NCBI GenBank assembly: GCA_032191425.1
Contig: CM063454.1
Coordinates: 15,571,501 to 15,635,500, forward strand
DNA: 64,000 nucleotides
Direction: 5' to 3'
Origin: Lymantria dispar
Lineage: Eukaryota > Arthropoda > Insecta > Lepidoptera > Erebidae
Program-made: the position numbers and the translations under genes
Part shown: positions 63,918 through 64,000 of the stretch, piece after piece
Layout: every line of letters starts with the position of its first letter
Numbering within the stretch: the stretch's first letter is position 1
Notes under the pieces: model-generated
Databases searched by the model: none
Told to the model about the DNA's origin: nothing
The model's input: only the letters and a program-made list of their open reading frames with translations

Positions 63918-64000
63918 TCATAATCGATATATTTATAGTATATTGTGAAATAAATAAAACAAATATAATAAATCTTAATGTGAAAAGATTACTTATTGTC

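Overview
This window is lepidopteran (moth or butterfly) genomic DNA made almost entirely of nested, mostly dead transposable elements. The evidence is an AT-rich background carrying GC-rich R1-clade LINEs, repeated copies of a TC...CTAG Helitron inserted between A and T, RTE LINE tails ending in (ATG)n, an abundant SINE with the same kind of tail, and jockey-type LINEs. No bacterial features are present. The only host-like coding sequence is one possible terminal exon (43275-43624). Family names below (R1-A, R1-B, R1-C, J, JL, SINE-L, SINE-t, Heli-1, Heli-2, FB) are local labels assigned by comparing copies within the window; they are not database names.

Layout. 1-9.2 kb: R1-A copy (+), a CR1-like fragment (-) meeting a jockey-like relic (+) 5' end to 5' end, a Helitron-like repeat, a second R1-A copy (-) with a 14-bp target duplication, and a SINE-L. 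9.2-23 kb: sparse unique DNA with SINEs, R1-B inside a tRNA-derived SINE, a MITE with terminal inverted repeats, RTE tails, R1-A tails, J-family fragments and two Helitrons; an old GTTAA-rich hAT-like element carries a SINE and an R1 relic. 23.1-26.3 kb: a young R1-C insertion with an open RT reading frame, then two Helitrons in exact tandem. 26.3-34.2 kb: mostly anonymous AT-rich DNA with a foldback element, SINEs and a Helitron end.

34.2-41.6 kb is the most unusual part: five different 5'-truncated jockey-clade elements (J1-J5) in head-to-tail order, every junction marked by the same target word CATTCGAG, inside a TATA-box-containing promoter-like or LTR-like sequence that reappears intact on both sides. 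The growing 5' target copies let the order of insertion be read from right (oldest) to left (youngest).

42-48.3 kb: R1-A tail with an 11-bp duplication, a perfect 41-bp-arm palindrome, Helitrons, the possible SOCS-box exon, a sixth large J copy (-), a reference full-length SINE-L, and an R1-A copy inside an FB element. 48.6-55.5 kb: R1-A (-) split by an RT-deleted R1-B (+), a truncated R1-C, and a third long R1-A (+). 55.5-64 kb: anonymous DNA, SINE-t, LINE tails, and a nearly full-length CR1-like LINE (58613-63318; ORF1 with PHD finger and FP-like domain, ORF2 with endonuclease and reverse transcriptase) inserted in a SINE-L; a Helitron closes the window.

The genes do not form a host pathway. 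The LINE ORFs encode (or once encoded) target-primed reverse transcription: an APE-type endonuclease nicks DNA, and RT copies the element RNA from its 3' end. SINE-L and the solo R1-A tails are products of such machinery. Nearly all ORFs are broken; R1-C1 is the least damaged. Boundaries given as approximate come from eye alignment between copies.
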